A stretch of DNA of 64,000 nucleotides from Hippopus hippopus (taxonomy: Eukaryota; Mollusca; Bivalvia; Cardiida; Cardiidae): NCBI GenBank assembly GCA_946811185.2, contig OX328109.1, positions 17,210,255 through 17,274,254 on the forward strand. Direction: 5' to 3'. Below the pieces are notes generated by a model. That model saw only the letters and a program-made list of their open reading frames with translations. It was not told the origin of the DNA and made no database searches. This document shows, piece after piece, positions 20,752 through 31,490 of the stretch; the first letter of the stretch is position 1; each line of letters starts with the position of its first letter. A program made the position numbers and the translations under genes.

Positions 20752-21400
20752 ATGAGCCTGCCACCATTTCCCTCATTTGATATAGATGCCGACAAATCGT
20801 GTGCCGCCCAACGCTGGAACAAGTGGATGGGGAGACTTGAAGATTTGCTTGTAGCGATGAGCGTCACCGACGAAGGTAGAAAGAGAGCCCTTTTATTACA
20901 CTATGCAGGTGAGAGGGTATATGACATATATGACCTCGAGAAAGGTGAAACCGAAGAAACGTATGACGGAACAAAAAGAGTCATTACAGAATATTTTTCT
21001 CCCAAAATCAACATAAAAATGGAAGTCTACAAGTTCAGAACCTGTAAACAAAAAGACACCCAAACATTAGACGAGTATTTCACAGAACTGAGATCGCTAG
21101 CCTGAAACTGTGAATTTAATGATGCAGACAATGAAATCTTACAACAAGTCATTCAAAACTGTAGATCAAACAGATTAAGAAGGCGAGCACTTAGAGAACC
21201 TGACAAGAAATTGCCGGATATCCTAGCCTTAGGTAGGGCACTTGAATTGGCAGATGAACAGGCATCAGAGATGGAAAAACCAGTACAGCAAGTACATAAG
21301 ATCAATCAGAGCAAAAAGAAACACAAAATGGGTAGTTACAAGGGTAACAAACACCAAAACAAGATAAGTATAACCCAAGCCAGAGAAAAAAGTAGTACCT
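20752..21400 (+). pseudogene. gag-like region
   Basis: The start is ATG 20,752 (MSLPPFPSFDID). A capsid-like helical region follows, including RWNKWMGRLEDLLVAM and TLDEYFTELRSLA. An in-frame TGA at 21,103-21,105 interrupts it, after which the same frame resumes (LQQVIQNCRSNRLRRRALRE). The product would be the structural core that packages element RNA. Confidence 0.8.
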
Positions 21401-21510
21401 GCAGGAACTGTGGTGGACTTTTTCCTCATGATGGTGAATGCCCTGCCAAAGGAAAAAAATGTAATTTCTGTAAGAGGCCAAACCATTTTTATAAAGTTTG
21501 TAGGAACAGA
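21400..21510 (+). pseudogene. Nucleocapsid zinc knuckles
   Basis: Two cysteine/histidine motifs in the gag frame: CRNCGGLFPHDGEC (CX2CX5HX3C, atypical spacing) and CNFCKRPNHFYKVC (classic CX2CX4HX4C). They bind RNA in gag proteins. Confidence 0.85.
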
Positions 21511-21609
21511 AAGAAAAGTGTAAAAACACTGCAGACAGAAGGGGCAACAGGAGGCCAGTCAAGCTCGGATGAAGAATATTGTTATACAATAAGAGAAAAA
21601 AGTAATCAG

Positions 21610-21873
21610 ACACCTTGCACACAAGTTACTGTCAATGGCTATGTCAAATGCAAGCTTCTTATTGACACAGGTTCCACAGTCAACGTTACTGATGAAACTA
21701 CATACAAAAAACTTGGCTGTCCTAGGCTATTTAGAAGAAATATGCCAAGATTACTACCATACGGCGATAAAAATCCACTGCCTCTAAGAGGAAAATGCGA
21801 CCTCACAATTGAAAAAAAATGGGATAATCACCATAGCAACATTCTTCCTTGTGAAGGGACAAAACTCTGGTAG
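21610..21873 (+). pseudogene. Aspartic protease region
   Basis: CKLLIDTGSTVNV carries the DTG active site. The frame is the same as gag. A shift near 21,822 moves the downstream coding (GSLIGFTTARDLKLI) into another frame. Confidence 0.85.
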
Positions 21874-22066
21874 TCTAATAGGGTTTACAACTGCAAGAGA
21901 CCTAAAGCTGATTGAAGTCGTACAGAAAATTCATGAAGCAGACATTACTGAGAAATATGCAAATGTTTTCAGTGGTATTGGTAAACTGAAAAATAGGACT
22001 GTCAAATTACACATAAATAGCCAAGTGAAGCAGGTCGCACAGAAAGTCAGGCGCACATCATTACAT

Positions 22067-22735
22067 CTACACACCAGTTGAAAAAGAGATTGAAAACTTA
22101 CTGAAACAGGATATCATAGAAAAGGTTGTAGATGAACCTACACCTTGGATATCAACAATCGTCACACCACCAAAGAAAGATAAAAATGAAATAAGACTTT
22201 GTGTTGACATGCGCCAGGCAAATAAGGCAATTGAACGTGAAAGATATCAAATGCCAACTATTGATGAACTGATAACAGATTTAAATGGATCCAAAGTATT
22301 CAGCAAACTTGACCTCAGATCTGGTTATCATCAACTTGAATTAGACCAAGGAAGTAGGACAATAACAACTTTTAGTACACATGTAGGGATCTTCCGATAC
22401 AAATGGTTGAACTTTGGTATCTCTTCTGCTTCAGAGGTATTCCAAGCCACAATAAGTTCCATTTATTCAAGACATAGAAGGGGCAAAAAATATATCCGAT
22501 GATATAATCGTATTTGGAAAAAATCAGGAAGACCATGACATAGCTTTAACCAAAGTACTGGAAACACTGGAAAAGAACGGGTTGACCCTGAACAAAAACA
22601 AATGTGAGTTCAATAAAAAAAGCATATCATTTTTTGGAGTGGTATTCTCAGAGAAGGGCATATCGGCAGACCTTTCTAAAGTCGAAGCTATAAAAAACAT
22701 GGCACAACCAAAGAACTAGACCGAACTTTAAAGTT
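22067..22735 (+). pseudogene. Reverse transcriptase region
   Basis: DIIEKVVDEPTPWIS, RLCVDMRQANKAI and FSKLDLRSGYHQLEL (motif A Asp) are followed, in a shifted frame, by NISDDIIVFGK (motif C Asp-Asp, about 22,496-22,526) and FFGVVFSEKGI. Frame breaks lie near 22,060 and 22,480, with a stop at about 22,720. It cannot make an active polymerase. Confidence 0.9.
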
Positions 22736-22737
22736 TC

Positions 22738-23560
22738 TTGGGACTGACAAGCTACTGTTCCAAGTTTATAAAAGATTATGCTACAACAACAGATCCATTG
22801 AGGCAACTGACAAGAAGTAATGCTAACACTGAATGGAACTGGACAGATGGACAACAGAATGCATTTGACACACTGAAAGAAAGACTATCTGGTGATACAG
22901 TGATGTGTTACTACGATCCTAATAAAGGCACTGAAGTCATTACAGATGCCAGTCCAGTCGGTATATCAGGAATTTTGACACAAGAAAACAAAGTCATAGC
23001 CCTCACAGACTTAGAAAGTCGGTACAGCCAAACTGAGAGAGAAGCCCTTGCTGTAGTATGGGCCTGTGAACATTACAACATGTACCTAAAAGGGGCAGCA
23101 CATTTTACAGTCATAACAGATCATAAGCCACTAGAAACAATATGGAAAAAGAAAAATCCTCCGCTTAGAATCGAGCGCTGGGGCCTACGACTGCAACCTT
23201 TCAACTTAACTATCAAGTACAAGCCTAGAAAAGATAATCCGTCAGATTATATGTTGCGACATCCATTAAACAACAGCGAACCAATTACAAATTTAGCCGA
23301 GGACTATGTTAACTATATCACTAACTCAGCTGTGCTAAATGCAATGACACTTGAAGAAGTTAAGGGGGCCACACAAGCTGACAAAACGCTTCAGGCAGCA
23401 ATTGAGTTTACCAGAAATGGGACATGGTACAACCTTAAGACAATGGAGAAAAATGAAGTGCTTTGTGAAGACTTAATTCAAATGAAATATATAAAGGATG
23501 AGTTAACAGTACACTCAGACAACATTCTCTTGAGAAATGACAAAATAGTCTTACCAAGAG
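22738..23560 (+). pseudogene. Connection and RNase H region
   Basis: SYCSKFIKDYATTTDPLR, then TEVITDASPVGISGIL (first Asp), SQTEREALAVVWACEHY (Glu) and FTVITDHKPLETIW (Asp). This is the RT-linked RNase H of Ty3/Gypsy pol. It is open over 355 codons from 22,738. Confidence 0.9.
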
Positions 23561-24540
23561 CTCTTTACAAGGAAGCAATAAACCTTGGTCACAAGTGGCA
23601 TCAGGGGATGACAAAAACAAAATCCTTCATGAGATCAAAAGTTTGGTTTCCAAAGATGAACGAATGGATTGAAGAAGAAATCAAGAGTTGTCTTTCTTGC
23701 CAAGCTAATACATCTGGAAGGAAAGTGGAACCACTAAACATATCAGAAATGCTAGCTGGACCATGGTTACATTTAAGTGCAGATTTCTGTGGACCACTTC
23801 CGTGATGAATACTCACGATACCCTGTAGTTGAGGTAGTTAAATCGCTGTCAGCAAACAGGATAATTCCAGTTTTTGATAAAGTTCTTTCGGAAATGGGGA
23901 TACCGAAATTTATAAAGACTGATAATGGAACTCTGTTTAATTCTGATGCATTTAAAAAGTTTGCAGAATTCTGTAGGTTCGAACACAGGAAAATTACACC
24001 ATGATGGCCCAGAGCCAATGCTCAAGCAGAGTCGTTCAATAAACCCTTAACGAAATCAATCAAGGCAAGCCATGTTGAAGGAACAAACTGGAGACAAGAA
24101 AAGTACCATTTTCTGCGCCAGTACCGAAGCACGCCTAATACATCAACAGGATTTACACCTTTTTGGCTAATGTTTCAGCGAGAACCGAAAACTCGGCTTC
24201 CAGAAATACATAGGCAAAATGTAGAAAAGTGTGCCCGGCAAGCTGATGAAAAAAGGAAGGCTGATGGAAAAAAGTATTATGATAGGAAAGAAAATATCAG
24301 TAAGCAAAACACTGAAGTTGGTGACAAAGTACTGATAGAAAATGAAAATCCAACTAAGATAAGCTCAAGATATATCCCAGAAACTTTGACTGTCCAAAAT
24401 AGAACAGGTAACATGATCACAGCTATGAACAAAAAAAGAACTGTTACCAGAAACTCTTCCAAGTTCAAGAAAGTAAATCCAAGACTAAACTTTCCTGATA
24501 AAACAGCAACCCACACAGCGACGATGAAGAAGATACCCTG
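23560..24540 (+). pseudogene. Integrase region
   Basis: Zinc-binding part GHKWHQGMTKTK, then CLSCQAN. Catalytic core: SADFCGPLP (Asp), KTDNGTLFNS (Asp) and ANAQAESFNKPL (Glu). A small deletion with frameshift near 23,803 removes residues between the first Asp and DEYSRYP. A TGA at 24,002 precedes WPRANAQAE. The C-terminal part shows VGDKVLIENE and RTVTRNSSKFKKV, GPY/F-like. Confidence 0.9.
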
Positions 24541-24654
24541 ATGGCAAAACCTGACCAACAAAGTAACAGTACTGAAATTATCCCAAAGATGGACAGACCA
24601 AAGAGGGAAATAAGAGAACCATCATACCTTAAAGATTTTATAAGACCTAAGTAA
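24541..24654 (+). pseudogene. C-terminal tail of pol
   Basis: In a shifted frame, KREIREPSYLKDFIRPK is followed by TAA at 24,652-24,654. This tail sequence commonly closes pol in this kind of element (from memory). Confidence 0.6.
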
Positions 24655-24775
24655 ATGTTAAGTGCATAATCATTTAACAAGTGTTTAAGTGTAGCTCATA
24701 ATCATAGTGCATCTTAGTTAGCATACTAAAAAAAAAATAGTGGTGTTATACATTCATTTCTATCTAAATGACTCA

Positions 24776-24852
24776 CCATGAGGTATTCAGATAATCAGTG
24801 ACCAAAAACTTTATCATGAGGTATTCAGATAATCAGTGACCGAAAACTTTAT
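24776..24852 (+). repeat. Direct 38-bp duplication
   Basis: ATGAGGTATTCAGATAATCA followed by GTGACCRAAAACTTTAT occurs twice in tandem in the 3' non-coding part of the LTR element. Confidence 0.85.
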
Positions 24853-24980
24853 CTTAACAAAATTTCTTCTAGTCAAAAACATTATCTAGTCATTCATTGT
24901 GAAGTATACAAATTATAAATAACCTACAAGTCTTTTTAAGTATAAAAGAAAAAACCAATAGTGTTCACCTTGCAAAACTA

Positions 24981-26473
24981 TACCGACGTCCATTAGAAAC
25001 ACCTCATCTCCCTATGTCGCGTCATATTTCATGAATTTAATATCGAATGCATGGTTTTGTATTTTAGAAATGGACTGTCAATATTTCTACACATATTACA
25101 TGACACAAACGTTTAGATAAACATTACACAAATTTAACAGCCATTTCAACAAACTCACCCCCTAAAATTCATCAATACCGTGTATGGCCTCCTTGACTTG
25201 CTATCAGTTCCGGCAGTCGCCGTCCCATGGACCCACACAGATTACACAGGAGATAGCGTGGAATGCGAGCCCACTCTTCACGAAGAGCACATGTCAATTC
25301 TTGGACGTATTGCGACTGTGGGTTACGTCAACGTAAACGACGTCCGAGGATGTCCCACATGTGTTCGATCAGGTTACAATCGGGAGAGTTAGCAGGCCAT
25401 GGCAGCACGGCAATATTATTGGCCATGAGAAAGTTTCTGGTAAATCTGGCCGTGTGGGGGCGCGCATTGTCATGTTGAAATGTAAGGCTACGGCGTTGCT
25501 GAAACATGGAAACGACCACAGGACCCAGAACTTGGTTTACATACCGTCTGGCATTTAAATCACCATCAATAACCGCTAGGTCAGTTCTAAATGTGTGGTT
25601 TATTGCTGCTTAAACCATTATACCACCACCACAAAACGGTTGTGTTCCAGAACAAAACTTTGGGTGTACCGTTCATTACATCGACGGTAAACGCGGACTC
25701 GTCCGTCGGCACAAGAGAGGTTAAAACAGGATTCGTCACTGAACACCACATCACGCCAACGTCTTCCGATGTTGTTTTGAGTCCACTGCCGACATTCCCG
25801 ACGGTGGTGGTCAGTTAGCACATCACCGCGGTACGGCCGCCTGCACAATATTCCACGCTTCCGAAGACGTCGCCTTACTGTATTCCGACTTACATGTCTT
25901 CCGTGATTCCCTATAACCATCGTCGTTGTGGATTGCGCTGTGACAAAATGGTTTCGCAAGTGACATTGACGGATGGAATTGTCTTGTAGTACAGACGTCA
26001 CACGCGGAGCACCAGGTCGGGGTCTATCAGACAAGCTCTCTGTTTTGTTTACCCGTCGAACAAGACACACTATTGTTGATCTTACAACGTTAAAGCGTCT
26101 TGCAACGTCACTTTGAGAAAGACCGCTTTCAAGCATGCCTAAAATGCGTGCTCTTTATTCATTATTTTGTCTTGACATTTTCGAAATTGATGTTTTCAAA
26201 ATATTGCTTGGACTACTTAATTGTAAATCAATTACTGTTTACACATGCGTAATTTTGACCGACATAACCACGTGGGGAAAATGCATTGGGCGTAGGGCAA
26301 AACGGTGCCATGAGTCATGGTTGAAGCAAACATAATAGACTGGCACGAAATTTCATGCTTCAGTAGATTAGAGAAGTGAAAATTCTATGGTAGGCAAAAC
26401 GTGACATATATATTCTAGGTATGTACAAAGCTGTTGCACTTTTTCGATGAGGCGTTTTTAATGGACGTCAGTA
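24981..26473 (-). mobile_element. Tc1-like DD34E transposon inside the LTR element
   Basis: Left TACCGACGTCCATTAGAAAC; right reversed TACTGACGTCCATTAAAAAC. Both are followed by an RCCTCATC-type end. TA lies at 24,979-24,980 and 26,474-26,475. Length 1,493 bp. One gene on the minus strand. It landed after the LTR element, between pol and the 3' LTR. Confidence 0.93.
25172..26136 (-). pseudogene. Tc1-like transposase, mildly decayed
   Basis: Start ATG 26,134-26,136. Paired-like DNA-binding region: MLESGLSQSDVARRFNV and SLSDRPRPGAPRVTS. Catalytic core: VVFSDESCFNL (Asp), LTFQHDNARPHTARF (Asp) and NSPDCNLIEHMWDIL (Glu), with exactly 34 residues between the last two. The C-terminus reads LREEWARIPRY to ASQGGHTRY and a stop at 25,172. 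Damage is limited to a 1-base slip in a GGT run near 25,635, a stop where MVWAAI is expected, and TGA at 25,326-25,328. About 320 residues, normal for the family. Confidence 0.92.
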
Positions 26474-26670
26474 TATATTGTTGAAGTTGCTTGAAATCTA
26501 TGACAGTATTGAGGAAGATTGGTTTCAAACTTCAACTGTGCTGAATATAGTGTCACTTGAATTTGTAAATCTGTTTCAGTCTCCATGAATGGATTGTTTA
26601 AATAAAAGATAAAATGTTAATTCATTTTGGTACTTGTCAGCAAGCAAAGATCATATCTTTTAATCCAACT

Positions 26671-26680
26671 TAAGGAGGGA
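26671..26680 (+). promoter_or_regulatory. Polypurine tract
   Basis: AAGGAGGGA lies immediately before the 3' LTR, where plus-strand DNA priming is expected. Confidence 0.8.
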
Positions 26681-26824
26681 TGTAGTATCCGACTTTGCTC
26701 ATTCCATAACAATCATATATATGCTTAGTCTAGTCTGTAATATACCAGAGCGGTGTTAATGTAGAATAAAACGTATGAACCACGATTCGGCATTCAGCTA
26801 TAATTTTAAGCCCAAAATATAATA
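26681..26824 (+). repeat. 3' LTR (144 bp)
   Basis: Same length as the 5' LTR with about nine substitutions (mostly transitions) and no gaps. Confidence 0.92.
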
Positions 26825-26829
26825 ACAGG

Positions 26830-26960
26830 ATTCTTTGAATGGGTAAAAAACATCAAGGGAAAAGGCCAGTTACCAGCATTTTCTCCTTTTCTCACAATAC
26901 CTTCAAAAGCCTTCTATTTCAAAATTGTTAAAACAATGGGAGTGTTTGGGATAGTGTTCA
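26830..26960 (-). repeat. TH1 right half of the copy split by the LTR element
   Basis: TTTGAATGGGTAAAAAACAT continues the arm left at 20,537. The hairpin has an internal deletion (AAAAGGCCAGTTACCAGCAT). Confidence 0.75.
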
Positions 26961-27207
26961 GAGAGAGCTGTCTCAACTCCCTGGTGCAATATGGCCATAC
27001 ATCAATCATAAATTCAAGTCCAAATGAAGATAAACGACAACTTCAAAAAGGTTTTGATGAAATTAGTGCAGTGAGACTATGGATCCATTCAGAACCTTCA
27101 GCTACAGAACCAGACAGACTGACTCTACACTGTTTCAAGCTTTCCTATTTTTAAGATGCACTGTATGACCCTGCAGTAACAAACTTCATTCAGTTTACAA
27201 CCCTTAA

Positions 27208-27520
27208 GCTGAGCCCCGGTAGCTCAGTGGGTTGTGCACAAGACTTGAGGACAAGGAGGTCGCTGCTTCGATCCCCCGCTTGGCAAATTTTTGTCCGAGG
27301 ATTGATGATGGTAATTGCGTCAGGATTCATTCTTCTCTCACTACTGACCATTGTTTCGACAATGGTTATGTGGGAAAGCTGCCAATGGCTTGGAAAGAAT
27401 ATTTTGCAGTGTACTGGTAAAAGAAACTCCCAAGACAGCATGGATAGATGTACTTGCCACTGCGATATATAACTGAACTAATGTTGAAATCGGCGTTAAA
27501 CACCATACAATCAATCAACC
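27208..27520 (+). repeat. tRNA-headed SINE, complete (second type)
   Basis: Head: GCCCCGGTAGCTCAGTGGGT (A box) and GCTTCGATCCCCCGC (B box). Body: GACCATTGTTTCGACAATGG and CTGCCAATGGCTTGGAAAG. Core: GCGATATATAACTGAACTAA, TGTTGAAATCGGCGTTAAAC, then (AATC)n. About 310 bp. Confidence 0.8.
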
Positions 27521-28002
27521 AATAATAACCCTTAAGGTGCCTTCACTACTACAGTTGCCTTTGCGGCCAACGTAGATAATAAGATGAGAGAACCTCTTTA
27601 CATTATGTCACTCTACCCTCCTCGCTTGAAAATTGTCTAGGTTACACTAAGTTATAATACTTGCAATACTATACCAATTGCTAATTCAATTATGAATCAA
27701 AAAGCAGCAAAGAGACAATGCCAAATAAATGGAACCTAGCAACTAATACCAACAAAACACAAGTATTGAAAAACCACCTATAACAATTAGATTATGTTCA
27801 ATTATATTTTGAGCTACACAAATGGGATTTTTGAGCTACACAAATGGTTTGCCTTTTTAAACATTACGCTTTGGTATCACGTTACATTTGGCAACAGATC
27901 ACAATCTTTTTTTTTTCAACCTTTACCTTTTGAAGCATAACTTTGTTTAAGTCAGAGAATGTAGTTTAATTTCTTATCGAATTTTTATACTTTTTCCAAT
28001 AC

Positions 28003-28176
28003 AAAGGATTTTCAGATGATAAATAAAATATGTCTCCAATGATGGAATTTGTCTTAGGATAGAAAGCATTGTTGGAATAGGAGAAAATGCTGATTATCAG
28101 CATTTTTTGCTTTTCTCACAATGCTTTTAAACTGCATTTTCTCTCAGGGTTGTTTAGGTATCGTTTGATAATAGGT
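28003..28176 (-). repeat. TH1 hairpin MITE, left-truncated
   Basis: TCTCCAATGATGGAATTTGT precedes the hairpin at 28,062-28,128 (loop TGATTATCA). The terminal arm is degraded at GTTTGATAATAGG. Confidence 0.75.
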
Positions 28177-28387
28177 TTACTCTTTCCATACCACAGATGA
28201 CACCAGAAGCTTTAGTGGACAGTGTGGATCAATATCAGACTGCACATTCTGTGCAGTCTGATCCCTGATCTACACTGTCCACTTCTATATTATACATTAT
28301 GACTGAACTGTCTCTTGATCTTGCAGAAGAAATGCATTTTTAGCCTTTGAGAAAATGCAGTTGATTTATTCAGTAGTGAAAGAGTTA
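28176..28387 (+). repeat. TH2 hairpin MITE (reference copy)
   Basis: TTACTCTTTCCATACCACAG at one end and TCAGTAGTGAAAGAGTTAA at the other. The centre is an inverted repeat (AGTGGACAGTGTGGATC, AGACTGCACATT, and CTGTGCAGTCTGATC, CTACACTGTCCACT). TTAA-type ends with CTCTTTC termini are similar to TH1 in design but not in sequence. Confidence 0.8.
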
Positions 28388-28442
28388 AGGCAGACAATTT
28401 AGATTTAGATCTAGCAGTACAGAATGTGCTTTGACCTATGAT

Positions 28443-28669
28443 TTAACCCTTTACCAGACCCACAAAATTTAAGCCTTGTCCAAATTGAGAGCATTTGCAG
28501 ATGACAATTTCAATGTGGCTCAAATGGTGCAATTTTTCTTTGACAGGGTAGAAAACATAGTGGGAAAAGGAGAAAATGCTGGTTACCAGCATTTTCTCCT
28601 TTTTCCGCAATGTTTTCAAAAAGTTTCTTTCCAAGGGTCATTAAAAGTTGGCATTGTGCGGTAAGTTAA
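28443..28669 (-). repeat. TH1 hairpin MITE, near full length
   Basis: TTAACCCTTTACCAGACCCA to GCGGTAAGTTAA, hairpin 28,551-28,617. Confidence 0.9.
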
Positions 28670-29184
28670 GATACTGCTCAAATGAAGCAGACATTTCCAT
28701 GCTGGAAACAAGACCTGCATATTGTTATTTCATAACTATTTCAGTCACAATGTATGAAACTTCAGATCTAAAATATATGTTTCAAGATCAGACAGCATAA
28801 TTATCATGCGCAGTCTGATCTTAATCTACATTGTCCTAAAGAAACTACTCAAGTTTTAATTGCACCTTTAACGATTAATCTGTCAACTGTCTGAAACGTG
28901 ATCTTCATTCTCCACGCCTGACTGGGAAAGGACAATGGACAACCAGTTCTTTTCACAATGAAGTGTTCCACAGTAAATGAGAAACGAGAACAAGCTCAAA
29001 CCATACCTATAATTCACCTGCAATATTGTGTCACATTTTTGTGTTAACAGAAAATATACAAAAGCACTAGCGACTGAATATTAAAATTTCAGAATCAAAT
29101 GTATATTTAGGAATGTACCTTATAGTTTATAACAATTATTTAAGTTTTATTTTATATATTTCTACTGAAAATTTATTTGGTTTA
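28670..29184. other. Gene-free stretch with a TH2-centre fragment
   Basis: AAGATCAGACAGCATAATTA and CGCAGTCTGATCTTAATCTA at 28,775-28,835 derive from TH2. No other feature. Confidence 0.4.
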
Positions 29185-29418
29185 TAACCCTAACTCTTTA
29201 CCAAACAATCCCGGGTATTAACGACCCTTGAAAAGAAGCCTTTGGAAAACATTGTGGAAAAAGGAGAAAATGCTGGTAACCAGCATTTTCTCCTTTTCCG
29301 GTAACATTTTCTAGTCTATGAAGGGCAAATTCCAGCATTTGAGCCATCTTTGATATGTCATCTGCAAATGCTTTGAATTTGGACCAGTCTAAAATTTTGT
29401 TGTTTGGTAAAGAGTTAA
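29185..29418 (+). repeat. TH1 hairpin MITE, near full length
   Basis: CTAACTCTTTACCAAACAATC to GTTTGGTAAAGAGTTAA. Hairpin 29,245-29,312. The left TTAA has mutated to CTAA. Confidence 0.9.
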
Positions 29419-29645
29419 CTAGAGACACACTAGGGTCGTTATACTATATCATGCATTACAATGAGAACTGCAAAGTTGGGGCTTTTCCACATTATAGCAT
29501 TTTCAAAGCTGTTTTTACCAATCTCTTGTCCCATAAAATATTGGACAGTGCGATTCAAATTTGATCCAATTCCCCATCTTTAGTGAACTTTAATCCCGAT
29601 CTACACTCTCTGCAAAGGCAACTTCAGTTTTACCCAAGCAGTTTC

Positions 29646-29796
29646 ACTCTTTCATAGAAGACAAAAATTTAGATAGGTTCTAAATGAATCACGAGTGGAT
29701 GACAAATCAGATCTGGCTCAAACGATTAACAGGATAGAAAGGATAGAATGCTTGTTACCAGCATCTGCACAATGTTCTCAATAGCCTCTTTCCTCT
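29646..29796 (-). repeat. TH1 copy, left part, split by a 485-bp element
   Basis: GATGACAAATCAGATCTGGC and GGCTCAAACG lie before a shortened hairpin (GGATAGAATGCTTGTTACCA). Confidence 0.6.
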
Positions 29797-30281
29797 CAAG
29801 GGTGACAACCTACGTCATAGCAGAGGAGTTGGAATAGCCGCCATTTTGTGCGCAAAGTGCAGATTAATTACTTTAAAAAGATATATGTATCTAAAATTTA
29901 CTTAGAATACCTACTTCATCTGGTGACGGTAAATATATTTGTCCTATTCGTGAACTCAAAATGCCATGAAACAATGTTGTAGCTCTAAACACTTCAACAC
30001 AATTATTCTTAACGGCATTGTCAACAGTCTAGTTATAAATAGATATCGGGTACATTTCTGCAGAAAATTGTGCGGAGGCAATTGCAAAATCAACGAAACT
30101 AATGAACAAAATATTAATGTATACTAACGAAGAAAGTTGTCAGGTACCATATGCACTGCTTTGTTTGGACAGATCTTCAATAACAATAATGTTCAAGCTG
30201 AAAAACTTACCTTTTAAAACGAAAGTGGCGGATTTAAAATGTCTCCGATGACGTATGCTATGACGTAGGTTGTTACCCCTG
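29797..30281. mobile_element. 485-bp MITE with 6-bp duplication
   Basis: Left CAAGGGTGACAACCTACGTC; right reversed CAGGGGTAACAACCTACGTC. Both continue ATAGCA. TCCTCT is present at 29,791-29,796 and 30,282-30,287. AT-rich interior, no ORF. Both ends contain short gene-poor CCGCCATTTTG/CCGCCACTTTC sequences. Confidence 0.75.
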
Positions 30282-30411
30282 TCCTCTGGGTTTTTAAATA
30301 AGTTGTCATAAAAATTCACATTCTTTGCAAATATCCTGTCATACAATCTTTGGTTTCCCTGATCATTGAAGAAAAAAATGAGGGATTCCACACTCTGCTG
30401 TTGTTTAAGTC

Positions 30412-30637
30412 TTAACCAAACAACAAGATTTTGGACGCTACCAAATTCAAAGTATTTGCTGACGACAAATCAAATACTGCTCAAATGATGCTTTCTCTCT
30501 TTGATAGAATTTGAAAACATTGTGTGAAAAGGAGAAAAAGGCTGGTCACCAGTGTTTTCTTCTTTTTTATCAAAATGTTTTCAAAAGCCGTTTTCTTCAG
30601 GGTTGTTTAAATTCTGGATTGTGTGGGAAACGGTTAA
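30412..30637 (-). repeat. TH1 hairpin MITE
   Basis: TTAACCAAACAACAAGATTT to GGGAAACGGTTAA. Hairpin 30,512-30,581 with a weak right arm. Confidence 0.85.
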
Positions 30638-30690
30638 ATCACATATCTCTAGAATACAGCACAAGGTCAAATTGATTGGTAGCTACTTGA

Positions 30691-30913
30691 CTCGAGATCT
30701 TTACAAACGACAAAATTTCAGACCAGTCCAAATTGAAAGCATTTGCAAATAGACAAATAAATAAAAATTGCAATCTGTTTTAGGAAGGGTAGAAAACTTT
30801 GAGGGAAAATGAGAAAATGCTGGTTACCAGCATTTTCTCATTTTCCCACAAAATTTTCAAAAGGCTCTTTTCTCAGAATTGTTAAAACTGGGGATTGTGT
30901 AATAAGGGGTTTA
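30691..30913 (-). repeat. TH1 hairpin MITE with compensatory arm change
   Basis: Hairpin 30,792-30,858: GGGAAAATGAGAAAATGC on one arm and exactly GCATTTTCTCATTTTCCC on the other. The consensus is AAAAGGAG/CTCCTTTT. The left end TTTACAAACGACAAAAT has lost its TTAA. Confidence 0.85.
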
Positions 30914-31190
30914 CTGGGGATATAAATTATGTATCTTTAGACAGAAATACAGCAAATAAAACTGAAATAAAACTTATCATGGACAGCTTGATATACTTTG
31001 CACCAAGAGCCAGATAATTTAATCCATTTTTGTGTTCATATTTTAGACTGTGTAAGGCATCAAGTGCATGACTGTCCAATCAAATTTTGTATGAGATTTG
31101 TCCCTAGTGAGGGTCATTCTGTCATTTCATTGGCCAACTATTTTTATACAATAACAAATTTAGTGTTATGCTATTACTTCAGCTCTTTGA
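30914..31190. other. Gene-free stretch
   Basis: Nothing recognised. AT-rich DNA between a TH1 copy and the 292-bp element. Confidence 0.4.
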
Positions 31191-31196
31191 GTATTA

Positions 31197-31488
31197 CCTA
31201 GTTCATTTAACCTGATCCTGACCTTTATGCTGAATGTATAAGTAGGCATATAAAGAGAACTCCGACTATAATTCATATACATGTAATTCATCCCATATTC
31301 GGGAAGTTATACGTTTCTCATACACAGGAAGGTACTTATATACACAGGTAAGCAATTTGATTCATGCATACTGTACAAAATTGTTCCGTGACGTGCCCAA
31401 GGCAGTCTTGTGCGATGCCGATGGTAGAAATAGAATTTTAATTTATGTAAATGATGTTGACCCTGGTAAGGTTAAACGAAATAAGCAG
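31197..31488 (+). mobile_element. 292-bp MITE related to the 9,872-16,011 element
   Basis: Left CCTAGTTCATTTAACCTGAT; right reversed CTGCTTATTTCGTTTAACCT. TA at 31,195-31,196 and 31,489-31,490. Left half: GACCTTTATGCTGAATGTAT, AGTAGGCATATAAA. Right half: CTGTACAAAATTGTTCCGTG, GAATTTTAATTTATGTAAAT, GATGTTGACC. All are near-identical to the outer parts of the larger element. Confidence 0.8.
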
Positions 31489-31490
31489 TA

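Larger units (their letters stand above)
20538..26824 (+). mobile_element. Ty3/Gypsy-type LTR retrotransposon, 6.3 kb, degenerate
   Basis: Two 144-bp LTRs flank gag-pol-like sequence, with ACAGG duplicated at 20,533-20,537 and 26,825-26,829. The domain order gag, protease, reverse transcriptase, RNase H, integrase is the Ty3/Gypsy order. No envelope gene is seen. About 0.5 kb separates pol from the 3' LTR once the Tc1-like insertion is discounted. The LTRs differ at about 9 of 144 sites, so this is not a recent insertion. Confidence 0.92.
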
